This document shows positions 1 to 11,440 of a stretch of 64,000 nt of DNA, piece after piece. A program made the position numbers and the translations under genes. The stretch lies in NCBI GenBank assembly GCA_030248195.1, contig JASAND010030839.1, positions 116,022-180,021 of the forward strand, in the 5' to 3' direction. Positions within the stretch are counted from its first letter, which is position 1; each line of letters starts with the position of its first letter. The notes under the pieces were generated by a model that saw only the letters and a program-made list of their open reading frames with translations, did no database searches and had not been told where the DNA came from. This DNA comes from Trissonchulus latispiculum. Its lineage: Eukaryota; Nematoda; Enoplea; Enoplida; Ironidae.

Positions 1-2539
1 TACCGGTGGTGTGTGATGCTGGAGAACTGTTTTTTCCTGACCAACTGGGAGTCAACGAAACGATTACAACGGTTTATTGACTTTTAAACAAAACTTGATG
101 ACAAGATTAGAACAAAACATTAATTTTAACCACGAGCATAAACCTTCTCAAAAATACAAAACACTAACAAAACACCCGGCAAAAGCCGACTGTGCGACAA
201 AGGTAGCCCAATTATAGCCCAACGCAAATCTCCCCAACTCGAACCTACTTGACGAAAACCCAACCGCTCATCAACAACTTATTCCCACAACTGCACCTAA
301 GCTACCCAACATGGAGAATCTCAACAACTAGCTAGCCAGATCTATGAATTTAAACAAAAGTAATGTTACATCATTGAACGTTTGTCAAAATGTAATCTTA
401 ATTCACTTAGGCTTAGCAGCTCATGAATAATTTATATCTTTCCTGTCGGTGCTAACTTCACACTATCAACTGATCATGTAGCTGATTGATAGCAGTTATA
501 TTGATAACTTAGTTTCCATTACCCTCGTAGAAATTCAGTTTCCAATATTTGGGTTTGAATCATCAGGGCAGTTATTACAGCGACTAGAAATTGAATTTTG
601 AAAAAAGCTCGCCGGCAGGTTTTAGGTATTGGCTTGGGTAACATAATGAGAAATACTATCTTTCGCATGACTCCTTGAAGAACTTTCAATCTAATCAACG
701 TGAAAAGAATGGTGACTGCCCCCCGTGGAAGGCACATATACACGGGATCAATCAGCATATCTTGTCCAGAGCACTATTTGGAACCCAGTCACACTAGTAG
801 TGAAATCTACGAGTTTGCTTCTGGTTCCTCCTCCCGCCTCTCAGATAACTATCCTATGTCATTACAGGATGCCAGATAACACACAGCTGAAGATTCAGTT
901 CACCTCTCTTCAGCTTCGAATTGTTAGTTCATGTGACATTGCGGAGTTATACTAGACAAGACGTATGGAACGGTTCTAACACCTGTGATTGAACTCCCAA
1001 GTAGGCATGAAACCATTTTTTATATTCGAAAACAATCTCCCTGTATTGCCTCGACCGATTGGCTACGCCCTTTTTGTTTACTTTGAATTTTAAAATTTTC
1101 GCCTTTCTTTGAATTTGCTCCATTACAAATGCGGTTACTATGTGCACAACATACATTAAAACTTGTAAAAAAATTAAAACTTTAGTATGGTGGAGCAAAT
1201 TGTTTCATAATGAACGGTGAGAGTCTACGGTTCATCTAACTGCAGACAGCGCCTTCTGAACAGAATCTTCTAAACTGCACAACGTTTCAGTAAAACGTGC
1301 TGAGAATTGAGATACTGGAGCTTAAATTTTTTTCTATAAAAAGAGTACAGTGTCTCTCACTAAAAGAAGCAAACAGTTGCCAAAAAATTTAAATGCATTT
1401 AAAATATTTAAAAGCTGAAAAAATTAGAAAGAAGAACATATATGTTCAAGTTATATTTAACGAGGAAATGTACAGTCGCTTGATTACACAAAATAGCTAA
1501 CAGACTACTTCTACAGGCTGTTCATTACCTGAACTTTGATTGACTTTCGTCTCAGATGCCGAAGGAGCATGTAGCTTAAAAATAAGAAAATAAGTACTCA
1601 ACTTTCGAAGTTTTCTACTTCTGTAAAATTTACTATTTTAAAAAATGTTGCTTCAGTCTTGCGTGCTGACAACACCACCTTCTATTTACCAATTTTTTTG
1701 AGAAAATATACTCAATTTCCGACTACATCCCATCGGGCTCTCATCTTTTCTATGAGGTTAATATTCAAATATGTAAGCTGGTTAAAGTTTTCATTCGGCG
1801 CTGTATTGTTCACGTCTGAACGAAAGTGACCGCCTTTTATCAATTACAATTGGAATTTTAGAACAGAAAGTTTTAAAAATTCGTTAAAATTAATTTTAGA
1901 GACATTTTCACAACTGCATTTTGTAATACACACAAAATTACTTAACAAAATTTGAAAACTCAGAAGTATGAGAACAAAAAATTACGAAATTCCATAATAG
2001 AAGAAGTAGAAATTTTTCCTTTCAATAAAACAAAGAGAAAAGGTTAGAACGATAGGTACCAATTCAAGAACATACATATAGGCCAATAAGTGACATAATA
2101 TGATACATGCATAAAATATCCTTGGGTTGCAATTACCCTGTACATGCTTGCTACCCAAAAAAACTGAGGATACGATGGATAACACATGTGAATCACTTAC
2201 TACGATGTGCTACAGACACAATCATACAAGTTAGGTGCGTTCACTCGCTGACCACTCTGCCAGAATGATACTAGTATTCGGCGGGCGTCGTCAGTGGCGT
2301 ACCGACATAGTTGCAGCTTTAGGTTTTTTGAGCACCCTGATTGAAAAGGAATTGAAAAGCTTTTCTGCCCTGTGGTCCCATTCACACGTGTTGTTTAGTG
2401 TTTACATGCAAACAAAAAACATAGTCCCTGACCTCATTGCTGAGACAGGTAAGAGTAAAGTAGAGAGTATTTCCAGGCATGCCTGGTAAAAAGTACGCAC
2501 AAGGCGTGATATATCTTGAAATAAGTCAAATAAATACCA
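1..2539. other. AT-rich non-coding stretch, no gene recognised
   Basis: I read both strands and found no open frame with recognisable motifs. Given gene order, this is where intron 2 or the remaining exons of sulfotransferase gene A would lie. I looked for counterparts of gene B exons 3-5 (motifs RHPFERF, HMPQSW, YYEDF) and did not find them, so they probably lie further left, outside the window. Confidence 0.5.
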
Positions 2540-2550
2540 TACATTCTTAA

Positions 2551-3460
2551 TTAATTAGTAAATAATGTGTTCTTATTTTTCATGATTTTACTAGATATAT
2601 TAGAGTCTGCGGGGGGGAATTTGTAAGTACTAAAATCGAAATCATCCCTTTTGTCATACATTTTAGTAGTGAAAGGTTCATTAGAGATACTTATGTTTAA
2701 GTCTAGTACATTAGCTTCTTTATTACTTGAATTTACTTTACTTAGTTCTAAATCTGGGGGATAAATTTTAGTTTGATTTCTTTCCAAGACGTTGTGGTCA
2801 TTCATGGTTGTGATATCGTCAATGTATCTATATACGTAGATAAGAAACTTAGCCAGGTGTGAATTATCTTTGTCGGTTATAAATTTATGCTCAAAATAGT
2901 TTAAGGTTAGATTAGCTATAGTTGCGGCAGCATTTGTTCCCATTCGTATACCAATTTGTTGAAGAAACAATTTGTTGCCCATTTTAAAGTAAGTGTTTTC
3001 TATTAAAAACTGTAACATATTCATAATATCGGTTTTAGTGTATGTAGTATATTTAGGTGCACCGTTTCCCCAATACACTTTGCCATATCGTATATGAATA
3101 CGGTTAGTCACATCGTTGTTTATTATATGGCTTAAAGCAGAAATGATAGTGTTATGCTGCAATGTAGTATACAAGGTAGTAAAGTCGTAAGTATTAATGG
3201 TTTTGGCCATTTTATTTCCATTTAACTGTTTTAGTGTTTTTAGAATAGGCTTATTGCTATCGATGAGCCAAAAAGGATTACAGTTTGTAGTACACTCTAA
3301 TATTTTACTTCGCCTTTTTCTACTTATGGAAATAGGCTTGAGTATTTTATCTAGAGTAATTGAAAGAGGACTACAAGAAGTGTTACGACTAGCTATTATA
3401 GTTCTGAATTTCATAGGAGTTTTATGAAATTTTGGAATTATATAGATAAATGGCAGTTTG
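2551..3460 (-). pseudogene. Penelope-like reverse transcriptase core
   Basis: The main open frame runs 3414-2551 (287 codons) and continues upstream to about 3460, where a one-base shift joins it to the preceding piece. Visible RT landmarks are YDFTTLYTT (Penelope version of the motif A region), QIGIRMGTNAAATIANL (motif B), YRYIDDI (motif C, catalytic Asp pair), PPDLEL, and LDLNIS. These match Penelope-like RTs, related to telomerase RT, rather than LINE RTs, which use YADD or FADD. The enzyme would copy element RNA at a nick. The catalytic residues look intact although the whole ORF is fragmented. Confidence 0.85.
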
Positions 3461-3820
3461 TTGTTGTCATTACAGCTGATATTAAGAGATTTACAAATGC
3501 CTTTATTCTATTTATTATACTATTTTCATTATCTGGTTGAATTTCAAGATAAGTGTTGTTGTTTGTAGTATTTAGTATTCCTAGTTCCTTAAACACAGAA
3601 TAAATGTAAAATTCTTTACAAATGATAGCTATATTTTGTGATGCCTTATCTACAGGAGTAAACACAAATTTTTCCTTATAACTGCTTAATAAGTTATGTA
3701 AGTAGTATGTTTGATATGGGCTATTATCAGTAGTAACATTCTTTATGAAAGACGAAATTTCTGCTTTTACCTTATTACCCCATATATGCAGCTTTCGATT
3801 ATCTCAATGATATTTCCTGA
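3438..3820 (-). pseudogene. Penelope-like RT N-terminal part with DKA motif
   Basis: This frame includes the annotated open piece 3665-3438 and reads further back, without stops, to about 3790. It contains FTPVDKASQNIAI, the DKA/DKG motif diagnostic of Penelope-like elements upstream of the RT fingers. A stop near 3438 is an artefact of a shift near 3460: in the next frame the sequence continues as FIYIIPKFHKTP into the RT core. Its upstream join near 3820 also needs a shift. Confidence 0.75.
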
Positions 3821-4420
3821 TTATTTTTTCAATATATTTATTGATTCCTTCATAAGTATCCTTAATAGTTTGTAGTTTGCAAGATTTTTGTGGATTCTAT
3901 ACTTAGGACCCTTACTGAACAAAGATTCTAATGTATCATTTTCTAATACTTTATAATTACCAGTAATTATATGGTTGTGAATATTATCCTTAAATTGAGA
4001 TCGATGGCAATCGCATGAAAAACCATTTTCGAAATAAGATTTCAACCATGCATCACAATCGAGGGAGTTTAGAGTTTCCTTATAATTAAATATTTCATTT
4101 GCAATAGGTTTTTTATATTTGAAATAAACTGAGGGATTGTGTGCTTGCGTTCTACTATTTAAGTATGGCCAATATTGTTTACACTTATCAAATAGAGACT
4201 GAAAATTTACCTTATCTATTAGCTTGTTACTAAAATTTATGATCATGAAATCTCTTTTGGTTTTTCGAGAGATTGTTTTATCCTCTAAACGACAGTTAAT
4301 TATATCCTTAATAAAGTCATAGTTAGGGTTAAAATTATTATGTTCGAGTACCTTTTTAATCTGTCTTATACCTGTCTGTGTGAGAACCTTATATAGTTGT
4401 CGTTTATTACCATTTAACAA
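3821..4420 (-). pseudogene. Penelope-like linker between endonuclease and RT
   Basis: This 199-codon open frame overlaps the endonuclease frame by a few bases at 4414-4420. It contains FSCDCH, HIITGNYKVL and FSKGPKYRI, a cysteine/histidine cluster and glycine-proline segment seen ahead of the RT in GIY-YIG Penelope-like elements. It ends at a stop just before the DKA-containing piece. No independent enzymatic function is evident; it is part of the broken single polyprotein. Confidence 0.7.
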
Positions 4421-4998
4421 AACTTTAATTTCATCAGTTGTAAAGAGCTTAGAATTTTTCTATTTCTATTTGTTCTGTATTTGTTATTAGAGCTGGTAAC
4501 GTTAGTATTCTTTTTTATCAATAAATTATGTAAAACAGAAAATTTAGTGTTTTCTCCTAGTAATAGTTCATTTAGACCATATGAATACTTAGTTTTTAAA
4601 CGCCTAATCCAATAAGCTTCTCTATGTCTTCTAATTTTTCTGTCCAGAACTTTGTCACCTGTTTTTGGTAACACTTCAATCAATTGTACATGAAATGTTT
4701 TGCAGTAACCTGTATTGAAGTGTGCGGCAAATCTCCGGCAAGTAGCATTGGCATAGTTACTAATACTTCGTTTATGCTCATACATACGTTTAGACAATTG
4801 TCTTCCAGTCTCTCCAACATATTGCATGCCACAATCGTCACACGTAATCACGTAAATTAAGTTATGACTCTTGCATGTTGCTGGCATAACCGTAGCGGGT
4901 GTACATATCCTAAAGTTAATATTATTGTAGTAGCTGTTAAACTGTGATCCATCCATATAAAGTTGGAAGCATTTACAGTTTTTCTTATTGCACGTCAT
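4414..4998 (-). pseudogene. GIY-YIG endonuclease domain of Penelope-like element
   Basis: The frame contains NLIYVITCDDCGMQYVGETG, the GIY-YIG core (LIYVI ... QYVGET) with an intervening CxxC, followed by R-x-L-x-K-R-M-Y-E-H and downstream His and Cys residues, then an E (REAYWIRRL) in the expected catalytic position. This nuclease would nick target DNA to prime reverse transcription. It lies upstream of the RT in transcription order, opposite to classical Penelope. Its first ATG (4998) overlaps the stop of the leader frame as ATGA, best read as a one-base frameshift in an ancestral single ORF. Confidence 0.85.
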
Positions 4999-5213
4999 TC
5001 CCGTACTAACTGTAGTCTGTCCAGTTTATCTCTGTTCACCATCATGCAATCTTCTGTGTTGACATGTACCAGATTAGTTAAAAAATTAGGGGTGTCGGAG
5101 TCGGCGTTCGTGAGCAGGTCCAAGTCCGATTGCGTAGGTCCACCAGTGGGGCATATATTCTCCTCGCCCGCTACAGTGCCCCCCGAGGCATTTTCATTAT
5201 TTGTACTAGCCAT
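4995..5213 (-). pseudogene. N-terminal leader of the Penelope-like ORF
   Basis: From ATG 5213 the frame encodes about 72 residues rich in Asn, Gly, Thr and Asp (start MASTNNENASGG), with no recognised domain. The open frame extends upstream to 5300 with a hydrophobic stretch, but that part is probably untranslated or chance. It stops at 4995, four bases into the endonuclease frame. Assigned to the element because of position and strand only. Confidence 0.4.
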
Positions 5214-5389
5214 GGAAGAAAAGAACAGAAACAAAAGAACAGAAACAAAACAATACATATACAAATACATAGTTCCTAGTTTTTCAAGTATGCTTAACAT
5301 TTAATTTTTATCTTAACAGACGGAATAATGTCACTAATGTTGATTCAAAGAAACATTTGAAATTTCTCTTAATTTCTATGCCTCGGCTT

Positions 5390-5515
5390 CAGCGAAAGCG
5401 TGGAACCGGCCGGTTCCAAATCCTACCGGTTCCGGTTCCGGTTCCAGTTCTAAAAATCCTTCCGGCTTGGTTCCGCTTCCGGTTCCGGTTCCAACCGGTT
5501 CTAGTTGAACCGGCC
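5390..5515. repeat. GGTTCC-type hexamer repeat block
   Basis: Imperfect tandem copies of ggttcc interspersed with aaccgg, giving several short inverted pairs (ccggttcc/ggaaccgg). The repeat-encoded Pro-Val run in one frame is not a protein. It lies between the Penelope-like element and exon 2 of gene A. Confidence 0.8.
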
Positions 5516-5655
5516 CCACCTCTAGTCAAAGCTTTGACTCAAATAATTAATTTTTGGTGTACAATTTGTTAAACAAAAACTGTAAGTAGTTTCACAATCC
5601 CCATAGTTTAGTATCCCACAGAATTCTAGAATATTTTAGATATTATAGTACTTAC

Positions 5656-5828
5656 TGTCAAAGCAGACCTCTTTCACGAAACGGGAAATGCCTTTTTCCC
5701 GCATAATTGAGGTTTCAACGTTCAGTGTTTTTCGACAAAACAACGAAAACATCTGGGTTCCCATATTTTTCGGAATACGGCAAAATACGCTTGACGTATC
5801 ATGATCAATGAGCCAGTAGGTTCGGTCT
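5656..5828 (-). CDS. Gene A exon 2 (5'-PSB motif)
   Basis: 173 bp. The acceptor is TTTTTAG before 5828; the donor GTAAGT follows 5656. Translation includes TYWLIDHDTSSVFCRIPKNM, then GTQMFSLFC, nearly the same as gene B exon 2 (YWLVDHNTSSVFC, IPKNMGTQVFSLFC). The Pro-Lys plus Gly-Thr loop is the expected PAPS-binding element. It is one codon longer than the gene B exon, keeping phase. Confidence 0.8.
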
Positions 5829-6510
5829 CTAAAAATTACAATTGGCAATATTTATATTACTATTAACTGATTTTGTTACGTCAAATCAAACCTTCAATGT
5901 AGGATGGAAGCATTTCGTATCAGTTTCTACGAACTTGTTCTTTGCAAATTCATACGTCAGCAGAACATCGAGAGATCCAATGAGTAAACCCGAATTGAGC
6001 ACAAAGTTTACCGCCATAACAACTAGAGGAGTTGGTTGTCAGAAATTTAGAGGATTTTGCATACTTTTTTAGTTACAAAGATCTGCTCATCAGCAATATG
6101 GGGATACAAAATCATAATTGTGGGATTTTTCCAGCCGAAGTCGTAAATAATATTTAATTTGTCGAAAACGTTTGCTTTATGTCAGAAAGCTTATCATTTT
6201 AACTCGCTAAGAAGTCCACCACGAGATTTACACATGTATGTCGAGTATAATGTAGTTTCAATACGCTATGAGGCTAACTGTATTTTGCTCTTCCTATTAT
6301 TAACTTTCGTATAAACAACACTCACCGTGGCTCGAACATGTGTGCTTTCGGCAGAGGAACCGGAACTTTTTTTACCGAAACCTCATCCATACAATGCTCG
6401 TCACCAATATGTCTGGAGGCGTGGTACACGCATATATATAACAATATGGCAATCAGAATGAAAACTGCTGATAATTTGGACATCAAAATCTGTGTTATAG
6501 TAATCCGCAC
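5656..6510 (-). CDS. Sulfotransferase gene A, exons 1-2 (partial gene)
   Basis: Gene A is a paralogue of the complete gene B at 39465-59532. Exon 1 (6510-6326) encodes an N-terminal hydrophobic anchor; exon 2 (5828-5656) encodes the PAPS 5'-phosphosulfate-binding region. The intron is 497 bp with donor GTGAGT and acceptor TTTTTAG. Splice phases are the same as in gene B: phase 2 after exon 1, phase 1 after exon 2. The family transfers sulfate from PAPS to carbohydrate in the Golgi lumen; this is known for the family, not tested here. Exons 3-5 are not visible in the remaining 5.6 kb to the left, so the gene either continues beyond the window or was broken. Open frames and splice sites are intact, so I do not call it a pseudogene. 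Confidence 0.75.
6326..6510 (-). CDS. Gene A exon 1 (signal anchor)
   Basis: 185 bp from ATG 6510 to donor GTGAGT. Encodes a type II signal-anchor-like helix (SAVFILIAILLYICVY) followed by a short stem ending VPVPLPKAHMFEP; gene B exon 1 has the parallel SMVPLPKPQLVE. A second in-frame ATG lies nine codons further on (LMSKLSA), so the exact start is uncertain. Confidence 0.7.
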
Positions 6511-6589
6511 TGTAGATAAAAATAAGTTAAAACAATAAATATTTATTTTATTTTTGTTTAGAGCATGAATGTTCTAAACGAAATGCAAC

Positions 6590-7072
6590 TCATGTCTATG
6601 TAATGGATAAGCCAGACATTTTAACCACAGAACCACCTCCACTGCTGGGGCGTCGAACATGCCCTGACTGCTAAGGAAAGGAGAACATGCAGCTTTCTTT
6701 TAGATCCCGGTCAAGCCTCGCCAAGAGAGGAATACGATGAATTTTTGCGGAAACTGGCCTGTCTGGAGCCTAAGCAAAAACATAAAGTACCCCGGGTCAA
6801 ACCCAGAGCGTCTACTTAAGAATTAAATTTAGATCAAACCTAAGTTAGATTAATAGAAAAAGGGAACAATCCAAATAGACAACTGGCGTTTTATATAGAA
6901 ATTCCGTTAGTCAAGTAGACAAATAGAAAAAGAAATTTAGAATAACGACAGATGAACTTACTGGCTACTAATGGGAGAAAGGTTGGGGGAAGGGAAGACA
7001 ACGCAGTGAAAATTTGGGAGAAAAGGGAAACAAACGAGAAACTGAACACAGAAGGGGATGGGTGTGAGGGTA
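6590..7072. repeat. Dispersed repeat copies between gene A and the 20-mer array
   Basis: 6600-6840 resembles 43915-44040 (both contain cctccactgctgg-like and ccctgactgc segments). 6930-7072 (cttactggctac, then purine-rich gaga/ggga text) is a diverged member of the purine-rich family seen better at 12240-12470 and 17770-17990. No coding frame was recognised. Confidence 0.5.
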
Positions 7073-7282
7073 GAGTCTCACTCGGTACGAGTCCCACTCG
7101 GTACTTTTCTAATCATTCTCAAGTAGTTCCAATCGGTAATGTTGTCTCTCGCGGTACGTTGGAGTCCTACTCGGTAATTTTGGGTGCCACTCGGTACTTT
7201 TGAGTCCCACTCGGTACTTTTAAGTCCCACTTGGTACTTTTGAGTACCACTCGGTACTTTATTTGTAGTCTCACGAGGTACT
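7073..7282 (+). repeat. Tandem 20-mer array, GAGTCCCACTCGGTACTTTT
   Basis: About eight imperfect copies with a period of roughly 20 bp, each with a core cccactcggtac. The same unit occurs in inverted orientation at 8915-9040, suggesting these are terminal or subterminal arrays of one roughly 2-kb inverted-repeat element. Confidence 0.85.
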
Positions 7283-7604
7283 GTAACATTCAGTTTAAAG
7301 TATTAGAGTATAATTGTCATGAATTATTTAAGATATTTGTAGATAAGTACTTGTAGATATTAACTCCAATTTAACATCCAAGATTAATTAATTAAATAAA
7401 ATTCAAACTAATTTAATTATTGTTTCATTTTATAGAATTGTAAAGTTATGTAAAACTACAACTCTAAAACAAACAAATATAAAAATTTCTTAAAAATAGC
7501 TAAAATCTTTTTTAATAATTTTTGTTGAAAACGTTGAAAATTTGCAATTTCTGTAAATTTTGGGATGGTCTGGAGATCTGGTCTAGAGTATCAGAAGTCT
7601 AAAA

Positions 7605-7830
7605 ATGTTTAAAGAACCAAATGCTGTACATATTGAAGACATGCCGCAAGGATGTGGTTTTTCTCCTGTACGACAAAACAAACGACTGACTCAAAATCAA
7701 CTCGACTACTTGGTAGAAAAGTATAATGAAGGAGTTAGTGTCCGTCGCGTTGAATCAAAACTATTAGCTGCATGGAACATCACGAATTCCAAGCGACCGA
7801 CGACAGTGTCCGCGGCTACATTTTTAACAG
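7605..7830 (+). pseudogene. Fragment of a transposon-associated protein (tentative)
   Basis: The open frame from 7605 contains CGFSPVRQNKRLTQNQLDYL and then VEKYNEGVSVRRV. This resembles a short module common in invertebrate transposon-linked proteins (R-hydrophobic-T-x-x-Q-x-x-Y/F-L-x-x-K-F/Y-x-x-G). After about 7780 the similarity fades and the frame runs into AT-rich text. It lies between the two inverted 20-mer arrays and may be the remains of that element's protein. Recognition is by memory of the pattern only. Confidence 0.3.
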
Positions 7831-8574
7831 TCTCTGTTTCGAATAAACAAATAGTACTAATTTTAAATGGTGAACTAATTGAGACCTTTTCTATTTGCGG
7901 TATATACTTGTAAAATAGAAATTGGCTTATTTTGAGTATTTTAAAACACGACTGGTGTTCAGAAAACAAGCAAAAGAGTACGTCTTCGGGCCGCAGTAAA
8001 CCACTGCCTGTATCAAATAAGTAAATTGAACATTAGTAATGTTAAAGAAAGTTTAGACTAAAGACAGATTCTTTACCATTAATACCCTACTAAACAATAT
8101 TTCAGCGACAATTGCGTAACTGTATGATAACTCAATTAGCAAATATGCCAATGTACTTTTGGCTTTTGATATCTGTATTTAGTTTTGGCCAAAATATGTA
8201 AATTTCCGGGCAGAGCTGAACAAGAACTTTCGCCTGTCGTCGTACATATCTCTAGCATGGAGGCAGCTGGAAGGCTCAAATTTGTTGTGTGAATTGGGCC
8301 ACATATCCTTACTATGTGTTGCAAATTTGAGCCCGTTTGGTCAGGGCAAATGTTGTAGCCAGCAAGTAAAGCAACGCCCAGTCGACAGAGCCAAAATCGC
8401 TAAAATGGACCAACTTTGAGGGTTTGCTGTGAACGCTACAAGAAGAATTGGAAAAAAGGGCAAGTGCCGAAGTTCTTAGAATGTCTTCTAGTTTAATATG
8501 TATCGGAACAAGTGAAATCGATTGCCTTCTATTTTTGACCTGAAAACCTAGGATCGAATTTCAGAGAATCTGAG

Positions 8575-8695
<121 letters not shown>

Positions 8696-8914
8696 GGACA
8701 TTTGAGCACTTAACATGTCTTCGTGGGGACGGGGACCTCCTTTGTGGGGACCTGAAATCCTTTGTGAGGACTTTGGCTCTTATATATATATTTTAACAAG
8801 TCAACGTGGGGACCTTACAAATTTTAATTAGCTTATAATTAAGAAATGGCTTAGGCTTAGACGTTATATAGTGCAAATTCTGGCAGTCTCCTGCAAATTC
8901 TGGCAGTCTCTTCT

Positions 8915-9040
8915 GGAGTGAGATTCCAAAGTACCGAGTGGGACTCAAAAGTACCGAGTGGGACTCAAAAGTACCGAACGGGACTCAAAAGTACCGAGTG
9001 GGACGGTTATTGTTTAAAAATTGAAAAGTACCGAGTGATA
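8915..9040 (-). repeat. Inverted copy of the 20-mer array
   Basis: Contains repeated gtaccgagtgggactcaaaa, the exact reverse complement of the unit at 7073-7282; five copies, one with an aacg variant. The two arrays face each other across about 1.6 kb. Confidence 0.85.
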
Positions 9041-9215
9041 AAGAAAAGAAGGGAATTAGAAAAGAAGAAAAGACTAGAAAGGAAATGAAACTAAAGGCGA
9101 AGTGGAGTCGGGTAACCTCAAAAATTTCCAATATTGTAGTACAGGCAGTAGCGTAAGACACTACTACCTCTCTTCCAATTTCCTTTCCTGAAGCGTTTGG
9201 TGATTACTCTCTTAA

Positions 9216-10067
9216 AGTGGTGATTCCTTTTGGAGACATCAACTTTGAACTCTTATTACTCAACCATTACTTGAAGTTAAAAAGCCATTTTTATATCAAA
9301 ATGCAGCTTAACGTTTGGTCTTTCTAATGAATATAACGAAACTAACTTTAGTTTTTGGAGATTATTTTACTGCATTTTCGAAGTAATTTAATCTTCCAAT
9401 TTTTTTGCAGACTAAAGTAAATTTTTTCTTGAGCCATCGCCCACATCATTCGATTTCACTATCAAATAGCTGGGGACCCTTTTTTAATTATTATGAAACC
9501 GCTCTTCGTTATAAATAGATTAGCTAAAATGTATGCGCAACTTGAATTTTGCCTACTTTTCCCAACTTTGGCAAGAGACCCCTTTCGCTAGAAAGCAGCA
9601 ATCGGGGCAACTAAAAAAGGGTCCCTGGGTATTTTTGTGTAAAACACGTCCAGTAAGTGGCAACCCTCTAGCTTGCATAGTAAATGCTCCACAATCGCTG
9701 GAAAAAATTTGGTCATGTTTTTGCAAAAATTACATTTACTATTATAGCAGCGTACGAGATAGCAATTAGAAGATTATAATGTCATGGATAATCGGTCTCG
9801 ACGAGACCTTAAACTGGACACCCGTAGTTGAATTTTACGGCTTGCGTAGCTCAAGAAATGGCGGATTATTTGATTGCTGCAAAAATGACAAGTTTTGAAC
9901 GCCAAAATAAGAAAATCGACTATATCCCACGATAGCGAAAAGCTAGAAAGGTGCTTCAAAAAGCAAAAATGTAGAGCTCAACAAGATCTTTCGAATGAGT
10001 ATAATCATAGCTGTGCATTTGATTTGAACTGACAATCAACAATATGTGCCCAAAAGGAATCACCACC
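9216..10067. mobile_element. piggyBac-like MITE with TTAA target sites
   Basis: The left end reads TTAA then AGTGGTGATTCCTTTTGG; the right end reads CCAAAAGGAATCACCACC then TTAA, a near-perfect inverted repeat of 18 bp bounded by TTAA (9212-9215 and 10068-10071). TTAA duplication is the hallmark of piggyBac-type elements. The interior has no transposase-like frame, so this is a non-autonomous copy of 852 bp. A further end of the same type (ggaatcaccaccttaa) is at 13480-13495. Confidence 0.7.
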
Positions 10068-10099
10068 TTAAACACCCCTAAAAGTCCCTGCAAAACACC

Positions 10100-10660
10100 A
10101 TAATTTCCCTTAAAATGATTATTGTAGTTATTTATTTAGTAGTTATTATTATTTATTCATTTACTGTATTGCCTGGTACTTGTGTAATGTTTTTGGATGC
10201 AAAAAGATATAGTTTATAATGTAGTGCTATCTTCATGGTTTAAACTTTCGTGAAAACATCAAAACTATTTAATTTCGTGAATACCGTAAAAGTACACTAC
10301 ATGGAAATGTCTTATAATTGGCTCGCCGGAGATTGAGCATGAAAATGTATTTATAGCAATCCCTATTTCGAATGCACTTTCCCACCGCCTTCAGTTGAGA
10401 GTAATCCATTAACCCCTTTTTTCAGTCTTGGGATCCAAAGTCTTACGTCACTTGAGGTTCGCCCGTATTTCTCCTTAATTTCACCGGTGTTTCTAATAAC
10501 GCCCTTTTATTTCCTTTATTTTCTCCTAGCTCAGCTCACACTCCCTCCCCATCTGTGTTCATTCTTAATTTTCCCCGTTTTCCCCTCTCTCCTTTTCATC
10601 TCCCCTAAGTTAGTGTTTCTGTCTCCCCTCCCACAATGTGCTTACTGGTAGCCAGTAATC
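10100..10660 (-). repeat. Dispersed repeat, inverted partner of 17780-18350
   Basis: The reverse complement of this segment matches 17780-18350 over several hundred bases. Shared landmarks include gatagcactacattataaa, gagccaattataa, ctcaactgaaggtggtg, and the purine-rich tract ggggaggggagac. The pyrimidine-rich half (tctccccta, tttcccc) is the complement of that tract. No coding capacity was seen. Confidence 0.75.
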
Positions 10661-11440
10661 ATCATTAACTTTTGTGTCAAGTTATTTCCAGTGTTAACTA
10701 TTCTTGTTCTTTCTTAAGCGGGGGGGGGGGGCGAGCTACGAACGGTTTGGCACAACATCGTCGGGAAAGAGCTACTGTTTTTGGCAGGACGCCAAAGTAC
10801 AAATTTTGGTGCGAAAAATGGGATTTTTCAAAAAGGTTTTGTCAGCTCTGGTGGATTAACGGTTTGACCAATTCAGAAACTTTCATCATAAATGTTAATT
10901 GTTACTAGTGCTAAATATTAAAAGTATTCCGGCTTTCGAGCGTTGCCTCCTTCTTCAGCTACAACAGCTCAAATTTTGAAATTTGGCTAAAAGAAACGAT
11001 GTGACCGTGCGCCGTTTTCGATCTAATGAAATTGACAGCCCCTAGCCTACACCAGCTTTTTAGCAAATATTAGGCTCTAATAGGGGCAAACTGTCTGTAA
11101 GTTTCGAGGGCTTTGGTTTTCTGGTTAGTGTGCTAGCTAACTTTTTGTTAAGAAACAACCCTTATTTTTAGGCCTAGGCTATCTAAGCGCAGTAAAAATG
11201 GGATCAAAAAATTTTTTGTCTCCGATTTCGCCGAAAAGGTGCTTATAGGGGTTATTTAACCTGCTCAATCCGACTATGAAATCCGTTTTTCGATACGACG
11301 CTGCCTTCGTTCAGTATGCGCTTACAACTGTCCTAGAGCTTTTTGGATCGATAGCCATCCATACTTCGAGAAATCAATCTAGCATTTCTAAACACTGGAG
11401 CGAGGTTAAGTGACCTAGCTTTCTGCATATCTTGGTACAC

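Larger units (their letters stand above)
2540..5300 (-). mobile_element. Penelope-like retroelement with GIY-YIG ahead of RT (Naiad-like), degenerate
   Basis: Minus-strand open pieces read in order: a leader (5213-4995), a GIY-YIG endonuclease (4998-4414), a linker with CDCH and GPKYR motifs (4420-3821), an RT start with a DKA motif (3820-3438) and the RT core with YDFTTLYTT, GIRMGTN and YIDD (3460-2551). Canonical Penelope elements carry GIY-YIG after the RT; here it comes first, the permuted order described for the Naiad and Chlamys clades. A C-x-x-C pair lies between the GIY-like and YIG-like strands, as in those clades. The frame breaks at about 4996, 4417, 3820 and 3460, so this copy is dead. 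It lies in the same orientation as sulfotransferase gene A, inside what should be intron 2. The ends were not defined, and no pseudo-LTR or target duplication was found. Confidence 0.85.
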
